This document shows positions 35,121 to 47,976 of a stretch of DNA of 64,000 nt, piece by piece. This DNA comes from Monosporascus cannonballus. Lineage: Eukaryota; Ascomycota; Sordariomycetes; Xylariales. Location: NCBI GenBank assembly GCA_004154925.1, contig QJNS01000706.1:81962-145961 (forward strand), written 5' to 3'. Below the pieces are notes generated by a model. The model worked only from the letters and a program-made list of their open reading frames with translations, had not been told where the DNA came from and did not search any database. The first letter of the stretch is position 1; every line of letters starts with the position of its first letter. Made by a program: the position numbers and the translations under genes.

Positions 35121-38100
35121 CTTTAATAGACGTTGGGCGCCAATAAGATTTTTGGCGGGTTTCTAGGTATTTTCGAGATTCGGATTCTTTTTTTATTTAA
35201 TTAGATACTAAGTAAGTCCATTTGTTTATGTCGAATATTTTTTCCACCCTATACGATTGTTCGTCTTTTACCTTTATATCGTTTTGTCTCTTATATATTA
35301 CGATGATATCTGCCGTTAACTTAAGCCAGAAAATATAGAAAATCGGATAAAATTTATCCTTAGATAAAGGTTCCAGTTAATATTGATTTTTTAAGATTTT
35401 CTTAGCAATTTGGTATGGACCGATATATTTGAAATTGAGTTTTTTGTTGGATCGTTTTGTTTGGATATTTTTTATGGCTAAAAAGACTATTTCCCCCTTT
35501 TCGAAAAATGATCCTTTTAATTTTTTCAGGTTATTATATTTGCTTATTTAATTTTGTACGAATTTTAAATCTGTTTTTATTTCGTGATATAATTATTATA
35601 ATTATTCTGACATAAAGATTACTTTAATATTAATTAAACCGTCGTTATGTGCTTTTTTATAAATTTTTAAGGTAAAATCAAAATTAACGTTTACAAGTAT
35701 TATTTTGTTATTTTCGTAAAAACTGGTATTATAAATTAACTAGATAATAAATGATTTTTTAACCCAGTTATCTTATTCTAAATTAATATAATATCGGAAG
35801 TAAAGTTCCGAAATTTAATTTATTTAATTTATTTATTTATTTGTCAATTTTTTTTAAAAATATTAAATAATTCATAATTTAGGCAGATTTATACTATGAG
35901 GCTTTATCACAACTTAAATACAAATATTAATCCTTCATTTAAAATAATTTCAATTCGTAATCCGTATATGCTGAAAATATGTCTAAAAATGTATGCTATT
36001 TGTTTGACGTTTATTTCTTTATGATATAGTAAAAAAATAAAAAGATGTTATAAATAAATCGACGATAACGAAAATGCTATCGTAATGTACTCTCGTAGTA
36101 GAACTTTTTAACATAAGAAATTTGGTAATAAAATCGAATATACCTAAATATTATAATTGCTTTGTAACTGGTAATAGCTGTAACTTTCTATAGAATTTAT
36201 ATTATCGAACTTTTCTTCTAGTGGAAATATCGCTTTGCTGGATTATTTTCTGTATTTTTAATTGTATTTTAAAAAAGCAATATATGCGTTAAAGCCGTTT
36301 TAAAGTTTTGTAAATCCCTGGACTTCTTTATAGCTGATATTCGTATATATTTCGTATTAAATCCTTTTCGTATTTTTCTAGGACCTGCATTTTGTCCTTT
36401 TTTGATTTTAAAAAAAACTATCGTTATATTGCTAGATTCTCTTATACACATTGCTAGGCATTACCCGAATTCTCGCAATTTGTTTCGGGCGTAAATGTTT
36501 TTTATAATGGTATTAAAAATTATATAGCTAACTTTAACCAATTTTTTTCGAGATTTGATCGTTTGCTTAAAATATCGACTTTGCCGTTTTTTAAGCCTTT
36601 TTTATAAATAATAACGAAGTCGAAGTTCGCCAATTCCTTTACGTATTTTAATTATTATTCTGTAAATTTCTTAATCGTAATCAAACAGGTAAAACTTTGA
36701 TAATTTATATAAATTTAATCCGGTATAAGTTTTCTTTTAAGAAGTATCTCAACTTTTGGAAAGCTATAATAATGGCCATAAATTCCTTATCTGGAATGCC
36801 GTAATTAAGCTCCGCCTTTTTTAACTTATATAAAAAGAATGTAATAGAATGAAATTTCCTTTAATTATCTCGTTATTTGATTATTATATTTAATACGTAA
36901 TCCGAAGTAACGGCATTTCGCTTAACGAAACCGGTTAAATTATATATAATTAATATTGGTTTGCTGGTAATTATAATTTTGATGTTTTAAAACGTTTTTT
37001 CTATTTTGAGCGTCTATTTAAACTTTCTTTTTCGTAAGATTCGTTAAGAGTATGGTTATCCTACTAAAATTTCGAATAAACTTTCTATAATAATTAGCGA
37101 ATCCAAGGAATACCTATGCCTCCTTAACCGTCGTGGATGTTTGTTATTTTGTAACTGCAGCAATTTTCTTAGAGTTTATCCTAATATGTCCTAGGGTAAT
37201 GATATGTCCTAGATATTTTATTTTTTTATGCGTAAAATTAACTTTTTTTGCGTTAATAAAAAATCTTAGGTTCTATAAAACTTAACAAACTTTATGAACG
37301 TATCATATATATTTTTTTCGTTTTTTAAATAATATAAATATCGTTAAAATAATATATAACAAAGATATTAAGCTATTTTCGTAACATATGGTTAACCGTC
37401 CGTTAGAAAGTGCTTAATATATTCGTTAATCTTATTGGCGTAATTATATATTTAATAATCTGTATCTCGTTTTAACAGCTTTTTTGATTTATAGTCTTTT
37501 TAATATTAATAACATTATATTTATTTTTAAGATCGAATTCCGTAAAGTATTAGGTTCTGTAAAGTCTGTTTTTTATTTTTGTGATTAAAGATAATGATAT
37601 TCGATTTTTAATAATTATATCGTTTAATTGTCGATAGTTAACTATAAGTTATAATTTTTCGTTTTTTTTTGATGCGAAAATTCTTAGATATTTTGCAAAT
37701 GATTTCGAAAGTCGAATCGATTCCTTTTATAACCGATTTTCTAGGTACTTTTTAAAACCGCGCAATTTATCTTTATTAAGTTTCTAATTACGCCAAAATT
37801 TCGTTGGAGGATTTTTTAAAAATTATCTTATAATTTTATTTGCCACATTTTAACAATTTCGTATTAATCTTTTGTTTTGAAAAAGTTACTTATATCGCTA
37901 GTATTATAATAATATATTGGTTAATTTTTTTAAATTTTCATGCTGTTGTTCTAAATCGTTATTTAATTACTTTAATTTCGTTTTAATAATAATAACAATA
38001 CGTTATATATTTCTTTCATATCGAGTTTTTCTTTTATATTTTAACGTTTTAGGTAATAAGTTATCTGGTATATATTTATTCCTATATTTATCGCTATGTC

Positions 38101-38514
38101 TGATTAAATATTAAAATCTTACTTTTTTATCCGTTAATAAGATATAAGATATAAGATGAAATTTATCTAATTAGTTTTTTTATTAATTCAAATTCCATAT
38201 TGCGTATTTATCGTAATCTTAAGATTAGATCGTAAGTTTTAAATAAAACGATATCGAAATTAATTGTTCTATATCGTTTTTAAATAAAAGTTTCGAAAAA
38301 ATTAATTTCGCATATAATTTTCCCGTTATCGTAAGTAAATCCCCAATTTTCGGAGTTCGTAATTATATCAGATTTTAATTTATATTTTTATTATAATTTA
38401 AATATGTTAATTATGTTTAATATAATATATTTATTGCCCAAAATTCCGTAATTTATTATTGCAATATATTAATACGTTCTTATTTATATATTTAATGTAA
38501 TTAAGTTATTAAAC
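35100..38514 (-). pseudogene. pol: pol: protease to chromodomain
   Basis: Minus-strand reading shows the chromodomain (RLLKNF, then PNLENT, near 35,100-35,220), the integrase zinc region (GIYKTLKRL, RIYCFF, near 36,300), RNase H (AELNYGIPDKEFMAIIIAF, near 36,810) and the RT end with connection (YLGHIITLGHIRINSKKI, then FLGFANYYRKFIRNFSRI, near 37,060-37,240). A CpG-rich, otherwise AT-biased codon pattern and RIP-type stops run throughout. An apparent minus ORF at 36,269-36,451 is in the wrong frame and is not the product. Confidence 0.88.
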
Positions 38515-39213
38515 TGAAGTAGGGAGAATTGGTTTTGATCAGTGCGGATAACCATCTTATGCCACAGTACGGAATGGGATTGTCGAAAAATAAAAAACTG
38601 ATTCCCATTATATTAAAGGTGTTGAACCTCAATGACTGAAAATAGCAGAAGGTATGCTAAGTAGTGATGGTCGCCGAAGATGCCTAGGGGTTGAACCTAT
38701 GGCGAAAAAGAACTTCTTAATATACATGCGAAGCTCGGGCTTTCTGACCAGCCGAGCCTGACCATAGGTGTAACACCTCGCCTGTAACGAACCTGTCATA
38801 CACCACCTGGTAGTATGAGCAGTATCCGAAAAGGGTCTTGATTTGCAGGTAACAATAGGGCGAGGAATAACTCAATATGTTCGTTAAGGAGATTTCACGG
38901 TACTCCTTTCTTAATTAGAGAACGGTGCGGTTGCCTCTGGCTAAGAGCTTAGATTAATAGCTAAAGAGCGGAACTAAGTAGGTGGCTATTTACATAGGAA
39001 ACCTGAAGTCTTATACCTTCTTCCATTCTACTAATGTGATACTGATCTCTTGGATCTGTTAAATCACCCAGATCACAATGATCTGTGTGATCTAATAAAT
39101 CAGTTAGATCACTCTAAGTCACGTGACTTAGAGTGTGGAGCTTTTCCCTTTTCTGCAGCCCTGGGGCCTCCAGAACGGGTCTACTCGGGGATCCGTAACA
39201 TCGCCCCACTTCA
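38515..39213 (-). mobile_element. Repeat Y, copy 2, with 9-bp flanking duplication
   Basis: Excluding the solo LTR inside it, Y2 is 276 bp. On the minus strand it begins TGAAGTGGGGCGAGG and ends CCCTACTTCA, so its ends are inverted repeats of about 10 bp. The flanks are TTATTAAAC (38,506-38,514) and TTATTAATC (39,214-39,222), and the empty site in the sister element near 26,465 reads TTATTAATA, so both flanks derive from one target. A 9-bp duplication with short inverted ends would suit a Mutator-like non-autonomous DNA transposon. It contains no coding sequence and shows little RIP. Confidence 0.7.
38783..39200 (-). repeat. Solo LTR X inside repeat Y2
   Basis: A 418-bp segment, on the plus strand TGTAACGAACCTG...GGATCCGTAACA, with a perfect TCGCC duplication on both sides (38,778-38,782 and 39,201-39,205). 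It has gene-like base composition and no visible RIP. It holds a 22-bp palindrome centred near 39,122 (CTAAGTCACGTGACTTAG at its core) and tandem GATC-rich text at 39,050-39,110. There is no other copy in the window. Confidence 0.85.
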
Positions 39214-39222
39214 TTATTAATC

Positions 39223-41277
39223 GCTTTTATCGTTTTATTTAAAGCCTTTTTAAAGAATTTCTTTTAACTTTTCTAGGTTTCGTTATTTTGCGGCTTTTTT
39301 ATATGTAACTTTTTTTTAATTGTTATTCGAATTTATCGAACTTTATTGATATTTCGGTATATAGCGTATTTATTTATTATATTTGTTATTATTACCGGCG
39401 TATAATCTTTTCGAATTATTTTAATTATTTTGGTTTTATTATAATTTATTTCCTTATTAGATAAATTGTTTTTTTATAGTTTTAATTATATCTTATTATA
39501 CGTCGTATTTATTATTAGTTTAAAATTTGCTTGTAAATCGATATATTTTCTTTTTAATAACTTTTTGTAGTTAGAATTTCCAATAAATACTAATTAAAAA
39601 TAATAATATATAATAGCTTTTTAGTAATATTTCTGTATTATATACTGGATTAAGTTTTTTCCGTTTAGTAATTATATTATTTATAATAACTAAAATTCTT
39701 TTTTGCGAGTATTATTTTTTTTCGGACTTGTTTTTTGTTGCGGCCAAATGATAAATATCTTCTAAGGCTATAAATCGAAAGTATTGATATTATTATTCAT
39801 TAATTTTCTTATTTTCTGTTTAGTTTGAAAAACCAAATCCTTTATAATATATACGAGGAATTTATTCATAAATATATTATTTTTATTTTTCGTGATCGAG
39901 ATATTTGCGTCATCGACAATATATAGTATATATTTTGCCATATTGATCAGGGATTCCGGAATAGACTTTTTCTGTCTAGTCCTAGTATTCGCGTAATTAT
40001 TTTTGTAATTCTTTTTATTATCTTCGTAATATCTATTAAACCAGTTTTTTGGCTTTTAGTATCTTTTATTAGACTTTTCGCGATAGAGGGCTTAATACGT
40101 ACTTAGGCCGAAGTATATTAATGGATTGATTTTCGTTTTTCTGATTTTCTTTAGATTATCTCTTTAGTACGAGTTTTTAATTGTCCTAACGGAGTTTTTA
40201 AAGTACCTTGTACTATGTTGCTTTATATTCTATTTTGTTATAATTAAAGCACTTAATTTGGCTCTAGTCTTTTCTATAAATAGCTTGAAGCTCTATAAGT
40301 TCTAGCTCCGTATCATAAAACGTGTTACCGTATCGAAAAATGTTAATCTTGGCCGTATATCGAAATTTGCTATTATTCCTTCCTTTAATACCTTTAATAT
40401 ATTAGGCGTATTATTATTTAGTAATTTTAATTAATATGGCGATATAATTTAATACATAATTAAGCCTATTAAACTTAATAAAAAGTTTCTATTTTTTAGA
40501 CCGTCGAAAAACTTGGCTATTAATACTTTTTATTTTTAATTTAACTTAAAGGTTAATTAAAGAAGTATATTACTATAACTAGATATTAATCCTTTTTATC
40601 ATAATTACTAGATTTATATTTCGGCTTTTAATTTCGTATTTATTATTTCGAAAGGTTTCGTTAATATTTGGCTAAATTATTTATAATCGTTATAAATTCG
40701 TATTATTTTAACGTTTCGTTTTTCGACTAATAAAATCACATATTTTTTTAAAAACGGATTCGAACTAAATAACTCTATTTCTAGTATGTTATGCGATTAC
40801 GAATTCGACTTATATTATAGGCGTAATTAGTTAAGTAAGAAAATAGCCGGAATATATTCGGCATTAAGTTAAAAATAGTTATAACTTAATCGAAGTTTCG
40901 TTAGAGAATTTTAGCTTAAGAAATTTAAAAACTTTTCCTAGTTCTTTAAGAAAATTCAGCCAAATAACTTGGCTTGTTTAAAAGGGTTTTCCGATTTCGG
41001 AAGCTTTTTTTAAAATTTCTTATAGGCGGCTTAAAACGACGTCGTAAGATTATTATTATCTTTTTAAGCTGAAAAATATATTCGTTTATAATATCCAGGC
41101 GTTAAAGAACTTTTTCGCGAAAAAGACGAAGTTATTCCTTTTTCTTCTTGGATTCTATTTTAATATCCGGGTTATTAGGGACCTAGTAAACGGGCTATTT
41201 AGGTTGTTTGCTGGTAAATATAATGTCGACGATATTGCTTAAAATCTGACAGTATTATTAAATAAAAGTTTGTAATG
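39223..41277 (-). pseudogene. gag: gag region of the 34.1-41.6 kb element
   Basis: Two kilobases between the 5' LTR and protease. On the minus strand a piece near 40,950-41,080 keeps readable text (LKKIIIILRRRFKPPIRNF). It is homologous to 1-1,090 and to 26,471-28,338. No zinc knuckle could be made out with confidence. Confidence 0.65.
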
Positions 41278-41613
41278 TATAACGGTTCGGCGGTTTAACC
41301 AATTATTAAATTTTAGTCGTACGGGTTTATATTGGTACAAATATCGTAAGATTTTAAGTAATAAATATAATAATGTATTACGTCTTTTAAAATTAAGAGT
41401 GCTGGAGTTATATCACAAACGATTAATTTTAAAAAATGTTGTAAATTAAAGCTATCTAAATTTTGGAATTAATAAACATATATACCCTGTATCGGCTTAT
41501 TGGCTTACCATCAGTAAGTTGGTAATCCATTACGTAACTTGACCCACTATCTTTTCTTGGCTTGTCTTTGTCAGAGACCGTTTCTAGGGGCCGTAGTCCG
41601 TTAGATCGTAATA
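41278..41613 (-). repeat. 5' LTR of the 34.1-41.6 kb element
   Basis: Plus-strand text TATAACGGTTCGGCGG...GATCGTAATA, 336 bp, with only one U3 sub-repeat unit (two in its partner at 34,134). This accounts for its being about 27 bp shorter. Confidence 0.93.
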
Positions 41614-41798
41614 TATTATAGGCATAAACGCAAACGTACGTATCGTATTACTTAATATATTATTCCGAAAAAGGTCAATATCATACGTTAATGATATTCG
41701 AAACGGTAATATACTTAATCCGTACCGTATATACGGTATCCCCGTTTATGAGAATAATCTTTTTCTTTAATAACCGGATAATCCGTTAAATCAAAAAC
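41614..41798. other. Short host segment between two elements
   Basis: About 185 bp between the Gypsy and Copia elements, beginning with the TATTA and ending with the AAAAC target duplications. It has no gene or RNA features and is rich in CpG and TpA. Confidence 0.6.
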
Positions 41799-41961
41799 TG
41801 TTAGATATAAGGGATATCAGTTATATGTGTATTGATGACTAGTTGCAGGTGCTCTAGAACGCGCACTGCACGTTAAGGTGATCTAGTCTCAGAATATATA
41901 TGTTTCGATCAGAGAGAATCTTCCGTATATAAGGCGTTAAAATACTTTTTATTAACCGATA
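41799..41961 (-). repeat. Copia LTR, 3' LTR of C1
   Basis: Plus-strand TGTTAGATATAAGGG...ATTAACCGATA, 163 bp. Its right third is more mutated than its left. Confidence 0.9.
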
Positions 41962-44900
41962 TACCCCCTTAATACCTTAAAATATTTACGGTATTAATTA
42001 TTATAATTCCTAAAGCTATAATTATTTATTTTACCTTTTTTTCGGTAATTAAATCTTTTTAATTAATAAATTTATTTTTAAAGTTTTTCGTAAGGCGTTT
42101 TTTCGTTAATCGAAAGTTTTTATAATATCTATTAATTTTAATTATTTTTTAAAATATATAAAAACTTTAGGTAATAAAATTTTTATTAAAACATTAATTA
42201 ATATATCGTTTATAAATATATAATTTATTTTAATTAAATCGTTTTTTGCGATTTATCGTAATTAATAATTATATATATTTATATATTAAAATTTCGTTAT
42301 TAATAAAATAATATTATCCTTAATAAATTATATAATTTATTAATTATCGCATTATATATTTAATAGTTTTATATTTAAAATAATTATTTATTTTTAATTT
42401 TACGAAAATTAAATAAGGTTTTTTTTATAATTTACATAAATAATAATAATTCTGTATTTATTATAAAATAATTATTATATGTTATTTATTTGCCTGTTAT
42501 TTTATTATTTGTTTAAATAATTTTATAATGTAAATTTAAAGTTTTTTTAATTAATTGTATTATTTGTAAAAAAACCGTTATTTTAAATATTTAACAAATT
42601 TTTATTTACGAATTATAACGTTAATATTTTAATTCCGATTAAGTATAATATAATTCGATCGGTAATTTTAAAATATATATCGTTAAAATTTAAGTTAAAT
42701 CGAATTAATCGAGATACCGTAAAAGATATATATCGGATTACATATTAATTATTATAAAAAAAATAAAACCGATTATTTTTAATTTTTATGAATAAAGTTC
42801 AAATAAGTTAAATTAAGATTTGGCAATAATTTAATATTAATTACGGATATTTTTAAAAGATTATTTAAATTTCTTTAGGTATTAAAATAATTAGTTTATA
42901 TATAAAGTTAAATTAAAATAACTAAATTTTTATTATTAAGTTTATTTTTAATTATTTCGATATTAAATAATTATTATAAATTTTTATTTTCTTTATGATA
43001 TACCGTTTTTATATTTGTTAAATTAATTAATTAACAAAGTTTTAATTATTTTCGTAATATATTATATTAATATTATTTTCCAAAAAAATAAATAACTTTT
43101 TATAAATAAAATAATAACGTTTAGAAAAAAATAACGTTAAAACTTAATTTTTTAAATATTTTAATAAAGTTTTTTTATTATAACAAAAATAATGCCCTTA
43201 ATTTATATAATATTTCCCTAATTAACAAAATTTTATTACATTATAAATATTTTAAAAACGTTTTTATGTATATTTTGTAAAATATATTAATATTTATATA
43301 AACGGTTATAATATTATATTACTTAAGTTTTAAATTAAATTTAATTATAATAATAATTAATGTTCCAAATAATTATTTAACGAAAATAATTATATATATA
43401 TTGTTATAAATAGTTTTAAATTATTAATTATTTTGTATAATAAAATAAGTTTTATATTTTTAAAATTAATTATATTTGTTAAATTTATAAATATATTTAT
43501 ATATATATATTAAAACTTATTTCGATTTAATAAAAAATTAATTAACGACGTTTTAACATTATATTTCTTAATAATTTTATAAATAAGTTTTTTAAGTTAT
43601 ACGAAATATTCCTTTTAATAAATATATATTTAGATATTTATGGCTTTACGGCAATAATAATAAATTACGTTTATATATTCTATTCCATAATTTAAATACC
43701 GTTTTATATATTAAGATATTATTATGTTTTTAATTAAAATAATACGTATTTCGAATAATTAATTATTTTAAATTCCCGTAATTTATCGGCCGGTTATCGT
43801 ATGTATCTATAAAAAAAATTAAACGTTTTATATTAAATACGGATTTTTAAATTTGTATTTATTTCGGATAATATTTTCTTAATACGGAATATACGGGGAG
43901 CTTATGTTTATAACCCGTAATGTATTTTCGTTTTTTACCGTTATTTTCAGTTAAATAATATAAAAAGAACTTAAGGTTATTTATATTTTTTTGTTAGCAT
44001 AATAATTATAATAATGGTTAAAATAAATGTTAATAACGATAATAATCCAAAAACCGAAAATAATTCGAATATAACGGTTATACAAAAAAATTAATTTTCT
44101 ATAAATCCGCTAAATCTTTTTATTTGTCCGTATTTTACGTTAATACCTTTTTAAAATTATTTTTTCTATTTAATTAATAATTAAATTATTTTATTTAGGT
44201 TTTTATTTTTTTATATTTAAATAAATAATTATCGTTTTAATTAAATATTTTTATTAAAATAATTTTTATAATTTTTTTATAATATGCAAAAAATCGTTTT
44301 TTAAGTTTTTAATATTTCTTAAAAAGGTAACCTTTTTGTTAAATTATATATTTCGAATAAAACTAATTTTATTAATTAATATATTTTAAATATTATAAAT
44401 ATTCGTAAATTATAATAATTAGTAAAATAAATAATTTATGTTTTGAAATTTAATTTTTGAATTATTTTTTATGGCGGTAATTATTATAACGTAAATTATA
44501 TAGCCGTATATTCGTACATAAGCTTATTAAGGTTTTCGATAAAGTATTATAATGCTGTTTTTGTACGCCAGGTAAATATAATAAATTTCGTATAAGTTTT
44601 GCCAAATCAATATTTATTTAAAGGTATAATTATATAGGTATATAACCGCTTTAAAGATATATATAAATAAGAACGAAAATAATTTAATATTATTATATGT
44701 TATAATAATTTTTTTCTTAATTATATTTTTTAACGTTTTATATTTTCGTTTTAAACCTAAATATATAATTTTAAACGTTTAAGCTTAATATTAAAAAGAA
44801 ACGATTAAAATATATTTCGATTTTAAGAATTTTTTAAAATTTCGTTATCGTATTTGATTATTTATAAAAAAATCTATTTTAATTTTTTAAAATTTTTAAA

Positions 44901-47114
44901 ATAAATCGAAACGTTATAATTAATATATTTGCTTTCGGTATTTAAAATAAATATCTTAATTAAAACCTAAATATTTATCGATAATAAATATAACGTATTT
45001 ATATTTCTAAAGTTTTTTTCAAAATTTATAAAGTCGATAATAAATTTTTATTTTAATTAAAATATCTTTTTTTAGTTCGCGGCGTATTAACCTTTTAGCT
45101 TTTAGCTTTATTATATATTTAGTATTCGATTAGTATCAAATTTTTTAAATGGACTTTTTTATATAAAGTTATAATTGAACGATTATTTTAAGTTTTAAAT
45201 ATCTTAATTTTAAATATTATATAATGCCGTTATTAATTCGTAATAATTTTATTATTTATAAATTAAAGTTTTATTTATAAATTATTAACATTACGTAAAT
45301 AATTATTTCGTTAATAATTTCGATAACGAATTAATTAAATTTAATTATTAATACAATAATTATTTAATTATATTTATTGCGAATAAAATTCGTAATTTTT
45401 AGATTATTTTACTAATAACCTTTTTTCTGGAGCTGCCAGAGAAATACCAGGTTATATGCGAAATTTTCGTAATATGTTACGTTATATAAATATAATATTT
45501 TCGTACCGCTAAGGTTTCGAAAAATTATATTAATTTTTTCGTACCTTTTAATTAGGATACAGCTATTATTTATATATATTTCGCTATTTTATACGATAAA
45601 TTTAAATTTAAAAACCTATTAATTAAATTTAAAATATATATTATAAATTTTAATTTTAAAATATTAAAATTTCGTAAACAGTAAAATAAGGTATTTATAG
45701 CGTTATGTTAATTAATAATTAAAAAACATATTAATATTTGTCGTATTTCTTTTAAAATTTCATTTATTTTTTATATAATAAGCTTTTTTATAATTTTCGA
45801 TAAGCGGTTAATTTTTTCCTATAAAGATTAATCGGCAGAAATTCGTTTTTAAATATATATTGTTATTGTATCGTTAAAATAAAAACTTTTTAAAACGTTT
45901 TTAAAAAAATATATAATAACAATTAAATAATATATAATAATTAATTAAGTACGTTTCGTAATAAGTACTTTATACGTTTAATTCTTAACGTTTTCGCTTA
46001 TTATTTTTTCGATCCGTATAAGAACTTTTACAGTTATCTTGTTTCGGCTTACGGCTTAAAGTTTTTTTTTATAATTAAAAATTAATATTCTTAGGATTTT
46101 CTTAATTAAAATCGTCTTAATTAAAGGAATTTGCAAATATTCCATAAATCATTAAAAACGTTACTTTAATATTTCGTAATATAAATATAAAATAAGCCAT
46201 AATCTAATAATCCAAAAATTAATTGCTATTTTTTAAAAACTGATTATATTATTATCGATTTTAATTTTTTTATTATCTAAAAACTAATAATTTATTATTT
46301 AATTATAAGGGCTAATATTATATATAAATCGTTAACTTAAATAATCGTCGTTTTCGTTTTTAAAATATTATATCGTTATTTTAAAATTATAATCTTTTAT
46401 TATCTTACGATTTATTCGTTTAATCTTTGCTAAATTTCGAAATTTATTTTATCGTTTTGTAATATTTTCGTTAAATATTAATTACGAGCTTATTATTATA
46501 TATTTATTTAATTCGCTATAATTAACATATTATTTTGGTAAGTTATTTTTTGGAAAAGGGCTAATTTCTTTAATTATTAAAAATATTAACTTTAAAATTT
46601 ATTTCGTAAAATCGTTAGTATTTTTAAGAAAGGTACTATATTTCCGATTTTTATAAGTATATGCCGTAAGGTTTTAATTATAAGTTTATCTGCTTTCGGT
46701 TATTATTTTAAAGGTATTTATTAAATAATTAGTATAATCCATTTTTTGATAACTTTTTCGGAAGATGTAAATATAAACGAAAAACCGCTAAGAATATTAA
46801 TTTGTATTATATAACGGACTCGTTTTATTAAGTAAAAAATTATATTAGATTTTATAAGTTTAACAAAGTATTACAAATTTTAATTAAGATCGATATAATT
46901 CCAAATATTAAACGCGTATGTTTTAAATTAAAATTCGCCCTTAAAGCAATTTTAATTTTTTGATCTCTTATAAATAACGGAGAAGGTTAATAATACGGTT
47001 ATTATCATTATTAATGGCGTATTTCGATAGTTATAATTAATATATAACTTATATCGTTTTAACAATAACTGATTAATTAATATATACTTTAATTAAGCGA
47101 ATAAAACTTTTAAT
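41962..47114 (-). pseudogene. Copia gag-pol of C1, RIP-disabled
   Basis: On the minus strand near 44,500-44,680 the text reads as the Copia integrase C-terminal half (AVIYLYNYTFK, YIYLAYKNSIIILYRKP, AYVRIYGYIIY). Near 45,425-45,475 it reads NFAYNLVFLWQL, the conserved junction between protease and integrase. The same motifs in the same order occur in C2. RT and RNase H lie towards the left end but are too degraded to delimit. Stops are very dense. Confidence 0.78.
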
Positions 47115-47277
47115 TATTAGATATAAAAGATATTAGTTATATATATATTGATAATTAGTTGCAGGTGTTCTGAAACGCGTACTGCACTTTAAGGTGATCT
47201 AATCCTAGAATATATATGTTCCGATCAGAGGGAATCTTCCGTATATGGAGTGCTAGAGCACTCCTTACTAGCCGACC
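47115..47277 (-). repeat. Copia LTR, 5' LTR of C1
   Basis: Plus-strand TATTAGATATAAAAG...TAGCCGACC, 163 bp. The right part (GGAGTGCTAGAGCACTCC, a near-perfect palindrome) is hardly mutated. Confidence 0.9.
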
Positions 47278-47810
47278 AAAACTTATCGTTTAAATAAACA
47301 AAATCTAGTTTCCGTAAACAAAAAAAGAAATTGCGCGTCGACGGTGACGTTAATCCAGTTTTAGAGCAAGGTATAACGGGAGGACAATACGGCCCATTCC
47401 CTTATATCTAACTTTTTACGATTATCTTATCCGGCAATTACCTCCGAAAATTTTGTAAGTACTTTTTTTAAAAATTTTTCGTAAGAACCGTTACCGGCAG
47501 GTATAATACATCTTGAGCGTTAAGATTAACGTATTATTATATACTGCGGAAGCGAACGTAATATAGAAGTTACATAAATTAATCGAGTTAGGTTTTTCGA
47601 TTGGAAAGTTTTTTTCTAATAACGAAAATTATGCTGGTATTAGCTAAATCGATCAACATAATTAATAGGATCAGGAATAAGAAAAGAAGGTCGAATAAAA
47701 GGGATTCATCGAAACGGAAAAACGAAAATCGCAAAAAAACTAAACGAGTTATGAACTTCTTAACTAAGTGGTCGAGTTATCTTGAGCAGCAGCGCTGCCG
47801 GGCTCATAAC
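47278..47810. other. Unassigned segment between C1 and repeat Z2
   Basis: About 530 bp, less AT-rich than its neighbours, with CpG-containing text such as GTCGACGGTGACG. A 74-codon open frame starts at 47,601 and runs into Z2; it is Lys/Arg-rich, has no recognisable domain and is probably chance. A G+C-rich end lies just before Z2. Confidence 0.45.
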
Positions 47811-47976
47811 TGTCATATTTACTAAGAGCAGATATATAGCTCTTGAGAGTATATTGACTTATAAGAAGCTAGGAAGTGGTAATCCCACTTGGTGGAGGTT
47901 ATCTACTGATATAGAGCTTCGGAAAGAAACAACAATCACCCAAAGACCCAAGCTATGGGTGCCATTTTCCATGACA
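47811..47976 (+). repeat. Repeat Z, copy 2 (LTR-like)
   Basis: A 166-bp segment TGTCATATTTAC...TTTCCATGACA with TGTCAT/ATGACA ends and little mutation. It is homologous to Z1 at 33,057-33,223. TG...CA ends suit an LTR, and the AT-rich DNA to its right could be its internal region. No flanking duplication was found, so a solo LTR with intact target is not supported. Confidence 0.6.

Larger units (their letters stand above)
34134..41613 (-). mobile_element. Family-G chromovirus, complete, carrying repeat Y2
   Basis: A minus-strand Ty3/Gypsy chromovirus with 3' LTR 34,134-34,496 and 5' LTR 41,278-41,613, flanked by a TATTA duplication (34,129-34,133 and 41,614-41,618). Removing Y2 and its guest gives about 6.77 kb. 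In minus-strand order it holds gag (41.2-39.2 kb), the Y2 insertion, protease, RT (about 37.8-37.0 kb), RNase H (36.83-36.69 kb), integrase (about 36.6-35.3 kb) and chromodomain (35.22-35.10 kb), with the opposite-strand frame between chromodomain and LTR. Confidence 0.94.
41799..47277 (-). mobile_element. Ty1/Copia element C1
   Basis: A 5.48-kb minus-strand Copia element with 163-bp LTRs at 41,799-41,961 and 47,115-47,277 and a perfect AAAAC duplication (41,794-41,798 and 47,278-47,282). A polypurine tract (AAGGGGGTA on the minus strand) borders the left LTR and sets the orientation. The integrase and protease-integrase texts match C2. It is an inverted copy of C2 at 55,956-61,384. The interior is extremely AT-rich and dead. 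Confidence 0.92.

Noticed and set aside
36269..36451. 60-codon open frame on the minus strand
   Set aside because: It is on the pol strand of the element but in the wrong frame; the integrase text (GIYKTLKRL) is in another frame.
37917..38114. 65-codon open frame on the plus strand
   Set aside because: Antisense to the protease/RT region of a minus-strand element; low complexity, and not conserved in sister copies as far as can be seen.
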